DNA of 64,000 nt from assembly GCA_037576195.1 (NCBI GenBank), contig CM075101.1, positions 34,286,001 through 34,350,000 of the forward strand, given 5' to 3'. Under the pieces are notes generated by a model. The model was not told the origin of the DNA, did no database searches, and saw only the letters and a list, made by a program, of their open reading frames with translations. Shown piece after piece: positions 10,110-21,728 of this stretch. The DNA is from Phytoseiulus persimilis (Eukaryota > Arthropoda > Arachnida > Mesostigmata > Phytoseiidae). Positions within the stretch are counted from its first letter, which is position 1, and each line of letters starts with the position of its first letter. A program made the translations under genes and the position numbers.

Positions 10110-10700
10110 TTTGGACTCAGGGTACAAACTCGTCCTCGATTCAGCAAGCCTTGAATGCCGTCCTCAGCTCGCCGCTTTGGAACGACTCCTCTCACAGAAT
10201 CATGCACACAGATGGTCGCAGAAGCAGGACCTTATTTCTGTAGAATGTCTCTCTGGGTGGCTGCAACACTCCTTCTATTCCTCGAGTTCCCAGAGCGGCT
10301 TCTCGGGCCCTCAGCCGCCGTTTCGTAGGATGACCACCACCGCGGCCACCACTTGTCTCACAGTCAAATTGAAGCCACCTGAAAAGCTGTCCGGAAGATC
10401 AGCGCATCATTGAGCGAATTGATATCCGGAATTTGCTCCAACGAGAGTGAGCCAACATTCGAGACAAAGAACAAGGATCTCATTTCACCGTCCTCGCTCA
10501 CATTGAGCTCAACGATCCTTCTGTCGATGGGATATGCGCTTGAACACGGCTTCTCAGGCATCCCATCATCAGCTACTCGTGTGTCGTCATGGGTGACGAA
10601 ACCAAATCCCGGTCACATCATCCATGATCTCATCCCGTTTTGCGTAGGACTCCAGCGTAACGTTCACTCACATACACGTCATTAGCGCCCTGCTACTGTG
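10110..10700 (-). pseudogene. hnRNP A/B-like RRM gene remnant (copy 1, right cassette)
   Basis: Minus-strand pieces align in order with a two-RRM protein. The first RRM keeps GFGFVTHDDTRVADDGM (RNP1-like), followed by IDRRIVELNVSEDGEMRSLF, resembling the VDGRVVEPKRAVS linker, and FVSNVG, like the RNP2 of a second RRM. Further on lie RNKVLLLRP and RGVVPKRRAED, as in the end of RRM2 (DKIVIQKxH...EVRKA). Several frame changes separate the pieces. It is divergent to the E/Nrx-C cassette, repeating the arrangement at the unit's left end. The family is inferred from motifs alone. Confidence 0.5.
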
Positions 10701-11110
10701 ATTGCACCCGAGTTCTCAGGAAAGGGTTGTGGGAGAAATTCGGGTTTAGAAAGCTCAGGGATCGCGAATGCGGAATACCCACGAGACGCTGTCGTCCATC
10801 GTAGCGCTTTCCGATTCAGGGGACTAATCCGGTATTCAAGCGCTTGCCGCCATGCTAGAGTCAGAATCGCTGACCTCTTGATACACAGCGACGCGAGCCC
10901 CTGAAGTGTCGCCCGAGACTGCCAGCGGCGAGTGAACTGTGAAACAGAGGTCCTCCGTTTTGTGTGATGGGCTCCTCGCCTATTTTTGGACATACCGCTC
11001 TTTGATACTGTGAAAGTTGTAAGGAAAGACGAGCCATTTCGGTCGTTGGGCAATCTCACGAGATCCGCAAAAACGGCGGAACAGCGAAGAGTCAAGTGGC
11101 ATATGGATCG
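10698..11110 (+). pseudogene. Family E remnant upstream of Nrx-C (copy 1)
   Basis: Reads IANAEYPRDAVVHR (compare IAKTEYQRDADFHG of the left cassette), LDTQRREPLKCR and, in another frame, PRLFLDIPLFDTVKVVRKDE. These three blocks, in the same order as in the left cassette, show it is the same family. Frame changes between blocks indicate decay. Copy 2 keeps a slightly better N-terminal part (EFSGNELWEKFGF). Confidence 0.4.
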
Positions 11111-11698
11111 GTGCTGCAATACTCTGAAAGAGCCAGAAAGATACTAATCTAAGAAGGAAACTTTTCTATCGAAGTTATCTCGTTCCGATGCTCCAAAGCC
11201 CTCCGACCGGTTTGATCGAAACACGCACCGGTCCTATAAGCGGCACGCGTTGCTGGTCCCGATTGTCGCCATGTGTCAAGTAGTCTAATCTATTCCTTTT
11301 CAATATCAGTCGCAAGTCCGAGGACCATCTTGTCTTACCTCAGAGTTTCGGAAAGATGAGCCAAAGTTCCCACGTCCGCCGGTTTCGCACTAATTTAAGA
11401 ATCTGGGAACACATCGAGAGGCAGAGTTATGGGCTTGGTCACGCTGCCTCCCCGATTCCTATTCTGCGACAAGAGCCGCTTCCCAGGTAAGGGCTCCCGG
11501 TGATCACAGATCTCGCATATTGCGAGATCAGGCGGTTGCTGTAGGGATTGGCCCAGCTTCAGATATATATAGAAAGGGTGAAGAGGATCATCCGGGGCAC
11601 GGAATACGATGAGAAGATTTTCCATCTCGACATCTCAAATGAAAAAAAAAAAGGCTCCGAACGCTGCTCGATGTCGATATTCGTCGTTGCAGCTGGAC

Positions 11699-12067
11699 AT
11701 GGAGCTTATCATTGGAAGTCACCCGTTCGAGACTAATGGGACGAAAAAAGACGCTTCCGAGATATTCGCGGAGAACGACATCGTTATCTTATACCGTTCT
11801 GCGCATTGGTGCGAACCAAGTCGGTGAGGGCTCCAGCAGCCGTGAGAGCAGCTCGCAACTTTCGAAGCATTCCATAACCGGAACGAGTGGTTTATGATCC
11901 GCCTATCATCAATTCCAGGCGTTTCGCTCCGATACTGAGGGGGTGTACAATGATTTGGAGACAGCTGGAAAGAAAATCAAGGTGCTTTTCCTGTCCTCTG
12001 ATAGGACCGAGAGAGAAACGATAGCGTACATGAGGGAGCTGCACGGCGACTGGTTTGCTTTCGAGTT
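11699..12067 (+). pseudogene. Nucleoredoxin-like Nrx-C (copy 1), truncated
   Basis: Exon 1 is 11,699-11,823 (MELIIGSHPF...), with donor gtgagg at 11,824. Exon 2 starts after ATCAATTCCAG near 11,920 (RFAPIL...). The redox motif is WCEPS instead of WCPPC, so the resolving cysteine is lost. Exon 2 has one base fewer than Nrx-A just after RFAPIL, shifting frame, and homology ends after HGDWFAFEF. The C-terminal third with the cis-proline loop is gone. It is clearly a dead or strongly altered paralogue, and the same in copy 3. Confidence 0.7.
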
Positions 12068-12239
12068 CGCAAAACGAGTTCACGTGCTTAGATCGGCTCA
12101 ACTGAGTCATACGCTCTCTGCATGCTCCCGCCCTAATTCCCCTCTGATCTCTAGTTTCATCCGATCGCGGTTCAGAAGTACGTTCTCGCGGGACCTCGAG
12201 CCATGATTCTCGTTGCTCAAGTGTTTTGGACGAATCAAG

Positions 12240-12690
12240 TTCAGCATGACGTTATCCGTCATCTCTTGACGCGCATTTCGCTGCGGTCCCGTTTCTTGGA
12301 CTTTCCGTTCGCGAGTTTCTGAACCTCCACCGACGCATATTCATCGTCAAGTGACGTTTCGTGAGAGAGCAGGTGATACAACTCTAGAATCATCCTGTCA
12401 GTATGTTCGTTGACGTCTCCAATCGGTATTCTCTGACTGTTGCTGAGGGAGAAACGGTCACGATAAACGTTCGTCTGGATCCAGGAATCGTATTTCCTGT
12501 GTTCCCACGAATAATTTGAAGTAGGTTACCGAATTCCAAGCATTCTGAGCTGAGTCTTCGATGACGACTCTCGGAACTGCGTTCTCCACAACACAAAGCA
12601 TTTCTTTGCCGTAATGGTACCTCTTGAGCGCACGTCATAAAGACGTATCCATCTAAACTATCGGAACGATTCTAATTCGATAATCGTTAT
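12240..12690 (-). pseudogene. Gene G remnant (copy 1)
   Basis: Minus-strand homologue of the 210-codon frame of copy 2 (27,889-28,521). It is broken here, with the readable piece around WEHRKYDSWI and the tail LSHETSLDDEY. Not recognised with confidence; see the copy 2 entry. Confidence 0.35.
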
Positions 12691-12699
12691 CCCCTTTTG

Positions 12700-13470
12700 A
12701 ACAAGATACACCACTCGCTAGATTTTCAAAACGGTTGGAACGAGCTCAGACGGGCCATAACCGCGAGGAAAAGGAGGGCGACGCGGTGCAGGAGAAGAGC
12801 GCGGTTATCATGAGCAGATTCGTGCGATTGGGGAACAAGAGGTATTGAATCAAATGAATTGAAAGTCCACGAGCATTCGCTACATCTGATGATGACTTCG
12901 CACTGCTACCAGACTTTTCCCGAGAGGCAGTCAATGGAGAGTGCATGATCGAAATCGCGGCAGATAACTTCGTAGCGTCTCGCGACATCGCATTCCTGGG
13001 GAAACCGAACGAAGACTCTTCCGACAACAAGTCTGCTGCTGAGCCAGAGATCGACGGTGGGGGAGCTCCAGTTTTCCGGAGCTTGGAGGACGCAGGTATT
13101 TGGCCCGCGGAAATCTCGCATAATCTCAGGTATCCTTCTGGTGCGACAGGGATCGGCCGCCGGTCAACATTTGAGTTGTGATTTCACCGCCTGTGATGTC
13201 CGCCCGAGGCAGTCGATGGCGGGCGGCGAGAGGATGCTCTCCTTGAAGTAGTTTCATCGAATCTCCAACGTCTATTCCGAAACCGGATTTTCTAAATGGA
13301 AGTTGAACCCGAGAGTGCGCGGACAGGAGCGCGGAGGGCGATACAACGAGAATCTTCGGAAGTGGAAAACATTAGAGATCCCTTCCTACCAGCTAGCGAC
13401 GATCGACAAACTCCACCGAGCAACCATCGATAGCAGAGCGAGAAAGCGGAAAGAAATAAAGCATCGACAT
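12700..13470. other. No gene called; overlapping short frames (copy 1)
   Basis: Frames of 60-95 codons on both strands (for example minus 12,746-13,030 and 12,906-13,121; plus 12,945-13,181). None has a motif and none is favoured by comparison with copy 3, which is almost identical. Most of it is deleted in copy 2, where the equivalent of 13,055-13,884 is missing. Confidence 0.4.
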
Positions 13471-13474
13471 CGTC

Positions 13475-15517
13475 AAAGGGTCTCGGCACTTCCGGCCTTG
13501 GGTCGGGGATTCGAATGAGATATATTGTGTCGGAAACCCCATCTCAAGAGAACACTTTCTGTCCAGTCGGCGGGCTCCTAGCTGCCTTGTTTTTTTTCAT
13601 AGCATGAAGCATCTTCTGGACCGATGAGAACCGAGCGAGACTTGGGAACCTAAAATGCTCATATCTCCGTTCAGGAGTTCAGAGCTCATGAAGTGGGTTT
13701 TGGAAAGCCCGTGAATCCAGCTTTCCGATGCTCCCTCCAGAGTTTTTCCACGATCAATTTGAATACCTTAAAAATGAACAACTTCAAAGTGAATGTTTCT
13801 AGCCCACTTCCTGGAGGTTGACCACTTTCTAGTTTGTGTCATATTGCGCTCACTTTCAGTGCGAGCACAGTGCGATAAACAGACAGAAAAAATATTTGGG
13901 GGTCAGGGTAAAAAAACTAAGAAAACTGTCGATGGTCACCCTGAATTCATCGAATTTCATGCATAAGCTCCAGAATATTTGGTGGTGGAAGGCCCCGAGC
14001 CAGAGAAGATCATATTCTGAGCCGTGAAACACACGGAATCAGCCGCCCAGACCACCAAAAGTTTGGTCGGATCGATACCGGAACTACCCGCGCAGACCCC
14101 CAACAGCATGGTCAGATTGGCCCCGGATCACCCCTCCGGCTTTTGAGGAGTATGGTCAGACTGGTTCCTGAATCACCCCTCCAGCTTTTAAGAAGTAATG
14201 GCCAGATTGGTCTCGGAGTCACCTCTCCAGTGTTGGGAAGTAATGGTCAGATGGGTTCCGGAATCACCTCTCCAGCTTTCAAAAAGTTTGGTCAGATTTG
14301 CCCCGGAATCACCCCTCCGGCTTTTGGGGAGTATGGTCAGACTGGTTCCTGAATCACCCCTCCAGCTTTTAAAAAGTAATGGTCAGAATGATCTCGGAAC
14401 CACCCCTCTAGACTTGGAAAGTAATGGTCAGATTGGTCCCGGAATCACCCTTTCGGCTTTTGAAGAGATCGTTGAATACATGAAACGGCGCAACGGTCTA
14501 CAGAACACCCTCGGAGCGAAGGTTGAAGCCGGAGGGCTGGGGACTAGGAACTCACGACTACAACAGATGAAGGCCACCAACCTAACCGACTTCCCGGGCC
14601 TGATGCGTGAGGATTTACCCCTTTTGACTCCAGGTCCGTTCCAACTCAAGCTGGCATGCTCGGCATGATTCCGAGACCAATCTGACCGTACTTTTCCATG
14701 CCTGGAAGGGTGATTCCGAGACCAATCTGACTATTACTCTCCAAGTCTGGAGGGGTGATTCCGGAACCAGTCTGACCATACTTCTCAAAAGCTGGAGGAG
14801 TGATTCCAGAACCAGGCTGACCATGCTTTTCAAAAGCTGGAGGGGTGATTCCGGGGCAAATATGACCATGCTTTTGGGGGTCTGGGCGGGCGATTCCGGG
14901 ATCGATCTGACCAAACTTTTGGGGACCTGGGCGGCTGATTCCGTGTGTTCCACGGCTCAGAATATGATCTTCTCTGGCACAGGTCCTCCCACCATCAAAT
15001 ATCCTGGAGTTTATGCATGAAATTCGATGAATTCAGGATGACTAACGACAGTTTTTTAGTTTTTCAACCCTGACCCCCCAAATATTTTTTCGATCTGTTT
15101 ATCGCCTTGCTCGCACTGAAGGGGAGCGTAATATGACACAAACTAGGAAGTGGTCAACCTCCAGGAAGTGGGTTAGAAACATTCACTTTGGAGTTGGTCA
15201 TTTTGAAGGTATACAAATTGATCGTGGAAAAACTCTGAAGGACGCATCGGAAGGCTGGATTCACGAGCTTTCCAAAACCCACTTTATGAGCTCTCAACTC
15301 TTTCAGATAAAGGAGATTTGAGCATTTTAAGCTTCCAAATCTCGCTAGGTTCTCATCGGTCCAAAAGATGTTTCATGCTATAAAAAAAAACCGAAGCAGC
15401 TAGGAGCCCGCCGACCGGACAGAAAGTGTTCTCTTGGGATGGGGTATGCGACAAATTGTATCTCATTTGAGTCCCCGACCCAAGGCCAAAAGTGCCCTGG
15501 AACTGCCGAGACCCTTT
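13475..15517. mobile_element. Foldback-type DNA element with minisatellite-bearing inverted arms (copy 1)
   Basis: The sequence from aaagggtctcggca at 13,475 reappears as its reverse complement ending at 15,517 (ccgagaccctttc). Arms are about 990 bp (13,475-14,462) and 850 bp (14,668-15,517). From outside in, each holds a tract with a G/C-rich end, a middle segment (tagtttgtgtcatat / atgacacaaacta), a T/A-rich run beside aaatatttggggg, and then 45-bp repeats in opposite orientations. A 205-bp unique core lies between them. This is the layout of Drosophila Foldback and Galileo-type elements: long inverted termini made partly of tandem repeats. No obvious target duplication borders it and no full transposase is present, so it is non-autonomous. 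Confidence 0.75.
14463..14667 (+). other. Coding-like core of the foldback element (copy 1)
   Basis: About 65 codons open in one frame (EEIVEYMKRRNGLQN, LTDFPGL, REDLPLLTPGPFQLKLACSA, then stop). The frame runs on from the left minisatellite, giving a 156-codon open frame at 14,198-14,668. The piece EDLPLLTPGPFQLKLA resembles the motif DLxxLTxGxYQLKLAxSY found in SWIM-type zinc-finger transposase-like proteins of arthropods; this is from memory and tentative. It could be the last scrap of a transposase or captured host sequence. Confidence 0.4.
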
Positions 15518-15529
15518 CTCGCGAAGAAG

Positions 15530-15961
15530 AACCGGGATTTCCGAGGTCGTCGAGAATATGAAGACTTCGCAGCTAACCACCGAGGCGATTTCTGGGAGCT
15601 GGTGGAGCTCATGTCCCGTGTCGTACGAGCTTCCCATGAAACTGAATTCGGGGAGCAATCAATCTGGACCGTCTTGCTTGTAGCCGCAGATCCAGAGCGA
15701 GTTCAGAAACATCCTCGGGGACCAAGGATGTCTCAATAATATCACAGATGTCCGAGAGGTAATTCTCATCAGAGGGAGTTGCGGAGCGACATAAGCCGAT
15801 CACTGAAAATAATTGTGGAGGACATGGAGACGAGATTCGAGGAGCTTCAGGAAATCAGGGTAGCAGATTTTCTCCACTCCTCCCGTGCAAGCTGTTCGAC
15901 CCGTCTCCCAGCTGCGATTCTGTCAATGTTGCTGGAGAGATCGACCCCGTCGGATTCCCGA
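15530..15961 (-). other. Unrecognised protein-like frames at unit right end
   Basis: The minus strand reads PSDENYLSDICDIIETSL, then VSELALDLRLQARR (15,609-15,803), and in another frame REFDGVDLSSNIDRIAAG. Similar stretches occur at 46,290-46,484. Composition suggests a decayed leucine-rich or F-box-type protein, but no repeat pattern is firm. The longer version in copy 2 is described at 30,686-31,565. Confidence 0.25.
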
Positions 15962-17189
15962 TTGAGAGGCAACGTTCAATCAGTTTTGTTTCTGCCTCCG
16001 ATCAGGGAACGACCCTCATGAGAGCTGGGCCCTTGGAGCTGCTCAAAGTCATCGATCTATGCAGCCTGAATATCTCAGTCCCCAATGTTGTGATAATGCT
16101 CCGGCTTTTTCTAACGCTCGGCATGAGTGTTGCCGCATGCTAGCGGAATCTCATCAAGAACTCTCTATCGAGCAATCCGTCACTAATGAGTCAGATATCA
16201 CAAATCACAGGTCCTGGGCATCGTGGAGCCTCGCTACGCCACTGCTGAGCACCCCTTCTGCTCTTTCGGGCCGTTTTTCGGCGTGATTCTTGGGTTCCGA
16301 GGATCACACTCGGATGTCAGCCGGATCTCGGGATCACGCTCTGAATGCAACGGTATTCCCTGACGAAAAATACGGAGGGCGCGATGCCGAGATCCCGTAA
16401 GAATCGCTTCTCCATACTAGAATGAGCTGGAGAAATTTTAAGAACAATCCGTTACCCTGGACGGAAATCGCCCATCTCTCCGCTCCTGACCCCCGCAATC
16501 CTGGGGCTCATTCCTGAATCTAGGAAGAACGCCGCCCTCCGTCTCATATGTTTGTCCAACGCTATGGCAGGAGCTGTTACAAATATCATGAACTGTACGC
16601 TTCCAGATGAGCTGAAATGAAGGACCCATCATCATTCTGGTGGATTGTAAAGATACAATGACACTTTGATGATAACAGGATACCTCCGTACCTGCGATGA
16701 ATTCTAAGAACCAACCTGGGTAACCGATGGAGATTGGAGACAGTATGAGATGAAGGCTTTGGTCTCTGGGCCGACGCAAAGGGAGATGGTCATACGAATC
16801 ACCCGAAGCTAGAAAACTGTCTCAACGGCGGCCTGCCACGTTCTCGTTTGGACCCCTCCCTGGTCGCCCCTGGTAGGAACCTCACGGAGATCTGGTTTGA
16901 GGGGAAGAACCGAGTCCCATAACTCGGACGAGGAGAGTCTCTTGTAGTTTGAATGAAGTGTGGTATGGAACTGGGAATTCGAACGTAGCAGAGGGGTGGT
17001 GGAGGGATGATAGATGTTTTCAAATCTGCTTGAATATCGAGGCTCTTGTTTTCCCAATACGCAATGGGTTATAAACTCGACAATTCTTCCGGAACAGATT
17101 TGAGCATTTTCCGGAGCTGCTTCTAATATCCTCGGCTTCGGTTCCCGTCGAACCTTACAGACGAGTTGATATCACCTGGAGATCTTTTC

Positions 17190-17550
17190 TGAGAAACACA
17201 TCATTGGGCTGTGTCATACCAAGAACTCGCTCCGAAGAGAACGAATCAGGACTCGGAAGAGAGAACTGGAATGAACTATCCAGATCCTCGCTCACCTCGG
17301 GCTCATCGTTCCTACTGTCGAGGACAAATGCGAATAGATATGAGTTCTCACGGACAAATGCGAATAGATATGAGTTCTCACGGACATTGCGTCATCGACT
17401 ATCTTTGAGTCGACATAGGTGACGGAACCGATTCCCCGTGAGGTTTTAGTATCCGAGTCCATCATGAACACAGAGTGCATGATCTCATCTCATTTGCACT
17501 TATACTCAAGCAGAGCGTTCACCAGCTCCGCGAGGGCCCATGCCACACGG
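17190..17550 (-). pseudogene. hnRNP A/B-like RRM gene remnant (copy 2, left cassette)
   Basis: As in copy 1, with SRGIGSVTYV and DSKIVDDAM. It differs by a perfect 30-bp tandem duplication at 17,324-17,383 that adds ten codons in frame. The same duplication is in copy 4 but not in copies 1 or 3. Confidence 0.5.
17324..17383. repeat. 30-bp tandem duplication
   Basis: Two perfect adjacent copies of a 30-base unit beginning acaaatgcgaatagatatga. Copy 4 has the same doubling at 48,006-48,065; copies 1 and 3 have one unit. This makes it a marker that left halves 2 and 4 share a more recent ancestor. Confidence 0.9.
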
Positions 17551-17570
17551 CATATTCGTCCAGAATCGTA

Positions 17571-17886
17571 ATCACACTCGAATTTTCGGGAGAGTAGTTG
17601 TGCGATAATCCGGGCTTTCGAAGGTTTCTGGATCGCAAAGACAGAATATCAACGTGACGCGGACTTCCATGGTAGAGTTCTCTGGGTAAGGGGAACTTTG
17701 CAGCATTCAAAAGCTCGCCGTCGTGGCCAAAGGGATCCCAACACTCTCGATACAGAGCGACGTGAGATTTTGAAGTGCCGCGCCGAGACCGACAGAGGTG
17801 AGGAACTCGTGGAGGAGACCCTCCCGATTTCGTCCGAGGCGCTCCTTACCCGTACTTATACGTTCCGCCATTTGATACTGTGGTAA
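17571..17886 (+). pseudogene. Family E remnant upstream of Nrx-A (copy 2)
   Basis: Nearly identical to copy 1 over ADFHGRVLW, TLDTERREILKCR and ELVEETLPISSEA, with the same frame change before the C-terminal PYLYVPPFDTVVT block. It adds no new break. Confidence 0.42.
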
Positions 17887-17949
17887 CTGTGGTGTGAAAA
17901 AATCGCCTCGAACGCTGCTTAGGCCTGATATTCGCCGTTGCAGTTGGAC

Positions 17950-18590
17950 ATGGAGATCATCATTGGAAGTCATCTGATGAAGGTTGATAGGACGGAGAAA
18001 CCCGCATCCGAAATATTCGCGGAGAACGACATCGTGCTCCTATATTTGTCTGCGCATTGGTGTCCACCGTGCCAGTGAGTGATACAGCAGTCGTAAGCCG
18101 TGGCCTATAACAATCGAAGCCTTCTATATTGGTCCGGGTAGTTCATAACTCGCCTGTCTCCGATTCCAGGCGTTTCACTCCAATACTGACGGACGTATAC
18201 AATGATTTGAAGAAAGCCGGAAAAAAAATTGAAGTGCTTTTCATGTCCTCTGATAAGACCGAGGAAAAAATGATGGCGTACATGGAGGAGATGCACGGCG
18301 ACTGGTTCGCTTTCCAGTTCGGGACTCCTCTCAAGAAGTCAGAGTCCTTGGAATTATCAAGCAATGCCAAATGGAAACTAAAACTGTTGGAGAATCACGG
18401 ACTCGATGCTAAGAATATTTTTTCCAGACAAATCTTCGACTTCTTCGGACTGAAACAGATTCCACGTCTGATCGTGTTGACCGGTGGTGGCAAAGTCATC
18501 TCCACTGATAGCCGTCGTGAGGTCGAGGAGCATGGTGTCCACGTTTGGGAGCATTGGACTTCTGCGGTCCAACAGGTATCCGACCAGTAA
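17950..18590 (+). CDS. Nucleoredoxin-like protein Nrx-A (copy 2), two exons
   Basis: Exon 1 is 17,950-18,074, the intron 18,075-18,169 (95 bp, GT-AG) and exon 2 18,170-18,590. It encodes 181 residues with WCPPC, the HGDWFAFQF block and the cis-proline segment KQIPRLIVL, and differs from copy 1 by about one residue (Lys for Arg in SNAKWKLK). With copies 1 and 4 it forms the set of intact genes. Near identity at silent as well as coding positions points to recent duplication or conversion, so selection cannot be judged from it. Confidence 0.88.
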
Positions 18591-18927
18591 CGCCTCATCT
18601 GAAAATTGTCTGCTTGCGCTTGTCTATCTGCGCAGGAGATTGCGAGAAACCCAATTCGACTCCCTCGGCGAAAATCCGAGAACTAGAAGAGATGAGCCCA
18701 TCGACGGAAAACACTGACCTCGAAGAAACGGTCGGAGTTGTTTTCGAGCCATAACAATTTGAATCTAATCGACAATCGCCGGAATAAACATCAGTACTAG
18801 ATCAAGGCTGTATCGATTCTGCGAATCTCGATGGAACCTGGCGAATGCATCGATGAAAGTTACATAATGTCTCCATTTTCCCTATGAGAACCCTTGGATG
18901 AAGTGTGAAGTCGTAAAGCGAATACTC

Positions 18928-19912
18928 ACAGGATGGCAGTTTTTGGTCTGGAATTTTTGAGCTCCATATTGTTCCGGCCATAACTTTGTCAATTCTTGGA
19001 TTCGTTCCAAAAATTCAAAAAGTGATCGATGGAGCATTCCGAAGGGGTCATTCCGATACCCAAGTTTATGGTTTGATTGATCCAAATTATGATTTCGCTC
19101 ACAAAGTGAATATGATGAGAATCGCGGCCGGGAGATTTTTTTCCCAAGGTTCTCCTCAATGTTATAGGGGAAACTCCGAATTTCATCGGATCGCATTCGA
19201 GGCGAAAAGAGTGAGCCGGTCCTTCGCCGGAAAACCGATTGAAGAGAGTCCGTTTCCTCGAAAAATGGCAACCGATCGTATCCACCCCTTTTTCCAGGCT
19301 CTCCCCATTGTCTAATTTCGCGTTTAGACCTCCTTCCTTTTTCCGTTTTCCTCGCGTTTCCTCTCGTAGCTCCTCCACGAGATGGAATTGAAGGTATCTT
19401 AATGGTGAAAATGACTAAGGAATCGGTGAATCATTCGAATACAGAGCTGCCAGGTCGATCCGAGGATTTCTCATTTTCACCCAAAATAGTCCTCATTCAG
19501 TTTTCCGCCCTCGGTCACCAATCACCCTTGACATCAAAGGGATTTTTGATACGATCGGTTGCTATTTTTCGAGGAAACGAGATAACCTCAATCGGATTTC
19601 TGGCGAATGACCGAGTTCCTTCGGCGCGTCGAGTGCGGTCCCCACGAGTCCGATCCGATGAGATTTGACATTTCCCCCAAACCTTCTAGGAGGACCTCGG
19701 AAAAGACACGTCATATTCAGAATCATTCCCTGGCCGTGATCCTCATCATGGCCGATTCCTAATGGCGAAAGTCGAGCGAGATTCGCGAAATGACTGCCTG
19801 GGAATCCTCTTCCGATCGCTCTTTGATTTTTGAGGTAATTTCAAGAATTGACAAAATTATGGCTGAAACGAGATGGGGCTCGAAAATTCCCGACTCAAAG
19901 ATGCCACCCTGT
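18928..19912. repeat. Inverted repeat (hairpin), copy 2
   Basis: Arms 18,928-19,280 and 19,551-19,912, homologous to the hairpin at 2,938-3,924, with a few substitutions and a two-base shorter loop. Confidence 0.68.
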
Positions 19913-20231
19913 ATTCCCGCTGTGCAGGTCGAAGTCTACGTGATCGTCGGAACCGACTCATCCCGCCTCTACATTCTTCGAACCTAGTTCTTCGCCGATC
20001 TGTAGTTTTAACCGATTGCACTCCAACATTACGTTTTCGCACAAGCCTCAAGTCTTGATTTCGTTGCACCCGTATTTCGGACGAATAGAATCCAACGTAA
20101 CTTTGTCCGTCATCCTCTGACCGCGCGTTTGGCTGCTCCCCTTTCTCTTTTCAATCCTTACTATATATAATCGGCTTGGTTTGTCAGTTTGTAAGTTTGT
20201 CAGTTTGTCCGCACTTTTTCTGGAAGACATG

Positions 20232-20992
20232 AGGGTGATTCCGGGACCAATCTGAATATACTCTCCCGAGTCTGGAGAGGTGATTCCGGTACGAGTTTGA
20301 CCATACTTTTCAAAAGCTGGAGGGGTGATTCTAGAACGAATCTGACCATAATTTTCAAAACGTGGAGGGGTGATTCCGGAGCCAATCTGACCATACTTTT
20401 CAAAACGTGGAGGGGTGATTCCAGAACCGATCTGAGCATTACTTTCCAACTCTGGAGGGGTGATTCCGAGACCAATCTGAGCATCACTTCCCAACTCTGG
20501 AGGGGTGATTCCGGGACCAATCTGAGCATTACTTTCCAACTCCGGAGGGGTGATTCCGAGACCAATCTGACTATTGCTTTCCAACTCTGGAGGGGTGATT
20601 CCAAGACCAATCTGAGCATTACTTCCCAACTCTGGAGGGGTGATCCCGGGACCAATCTGAGCATTACTTCCCAACTCTGAAGGGGTGGTTCCGGGACCAA
20701 TCTGAGCATTACTTTCCAACTCCGGAGGGGTGATTTCGAGACCAATCTGACCATTACGTTCCAACTCTGGAGGAATGATTCCGGGACCAATCTGACCATT
20801 ACTTTCCAAGTCTGGGGGGGTGATTCCGAGACCAATCTGATCATCACTTCCCAACTCTGGAGGGCTGATTCCGGGACCTATCTGACCATTACTTTCCAAG
20901 TCTGAGGGGGTGATTCCGAGACCAATCTGACCATTACTTTCCAACTCTGGAGGGCTGATTCCGGGACCAATCTGACCATTATTCTCCAAGTC
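20232..20992. repeat. 45-bp minisatellite array, ~17 units, copy 2
   Basis: Same length and nearly the same unit variants in the same order as copy 1, so the array was copied with the whole unit and not by local slippage. The minus-strand 313-codon frame is kept. Confidence 0.9.
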
Positions 20993-21683
20993 TTTTTTTT
21001 TTCTTTTTTTTCTCTCTGGCGGGAGGGGAAATCCCTTCGATACAAGAGATTGGACTTCCGTCCGTTACCCTAGTTATGAGGTGTGTCCTCTAAAACCCCT
21101 CCCTCCGCCCTTTTGGTGACTGGGCACTCAAGGCAAGCCCTGTATTGTATTACTTCCGGGTCACCAAGGGCCGTCCGCTTCGTCAGTCAGCTCTCGTCTC
21201 CCTTTTGTTATCTATTCTCCGTTCTGTCTTGCGGCTAGGGTTCCCTACGGGACCTCAGGCGCAGGCATAATTTGCCCGTTTAGTTCTGCGTTCCTTCGCA
21301 TGAGCATGTTCTCCTTTTTTTTTTTGAGTATACATCCTATTTTGCGTGAGATTAAATTCCACTTACCTTCATTTTGCAGCATCTCCTGGACCAGTTCTGG
21401 GACCGTGCCTCCTTCTAAGCCTCGTCTTGGCTGAGACAGCGCTTCGCAAGTGAAGACCGTATGATCCACATCGTCTTCTGCCCCTGAATCGCAAAGGATG
21501 CACAGTGGGCTAGGAGCTTTCTTGAAGCGATGAAGGTACTTCTGGAAATCTCCGTGTCCTGTGAGGACTTGGGTTGTGTGGCACGTTAGTTCACCGAATT
21601 CCCGCTTGTACCAGCTTCGCAGATCCGATATGCTATCGTAGGTCGTTCTGCCGGTCAGCGAGCTGCTCCAAGATACTTTCCTA
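20993..21683 (-). mobile_element. 5'-truncated LINE fragment (copy 2)
   Basis: Same insertion as 5,004-5,694, with the same tail and 5' breakpoint, including the CCHC-type knuckle CILCDSGAEDDVDHTVFTC. It is therefore one insertion that predates the unit duplication, not a second event. Only one more 45-bp unit remains on its right (to about 21,728) before the deletion junction. Confidence 0.8.
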
Positions 21684-21728
21684 CTCTGGAGGGGTGATTC
21701 CGTGACCAATCTGCCCATACTTTTCCAA

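Larger units (their letters stand above)
1..15961. repeat. Tandem unit, copy 1
   Basis: The unit start used here (ttgagaggcaacgtttaatc) recurs at 15,962, 31,767 and 46,643, so this is one period of about 15.96 kb; the array probably continues left of the window. Left part (to about 5.7 kb) is nearly identical to copies 2 and 4. Right part (about 6.6 kb onward) is nearly identical to copy 3 and slightly less so to copy 4. Differences seen by eye are few substitutions and short indels, pointing to recent duplication or conversion. An assembly artefact is possible but less likely, because copies differ by distinct insertions, deletions and substitutions. Confidence 0.93.

Noticed and set aside
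15133-15321. 62-codon frame beginning MTQTRKWSTSRKWVRN
   Set aside because: It lies wholly inside the right inverted arm of the foldback element; the matching left arm does not preserve it.
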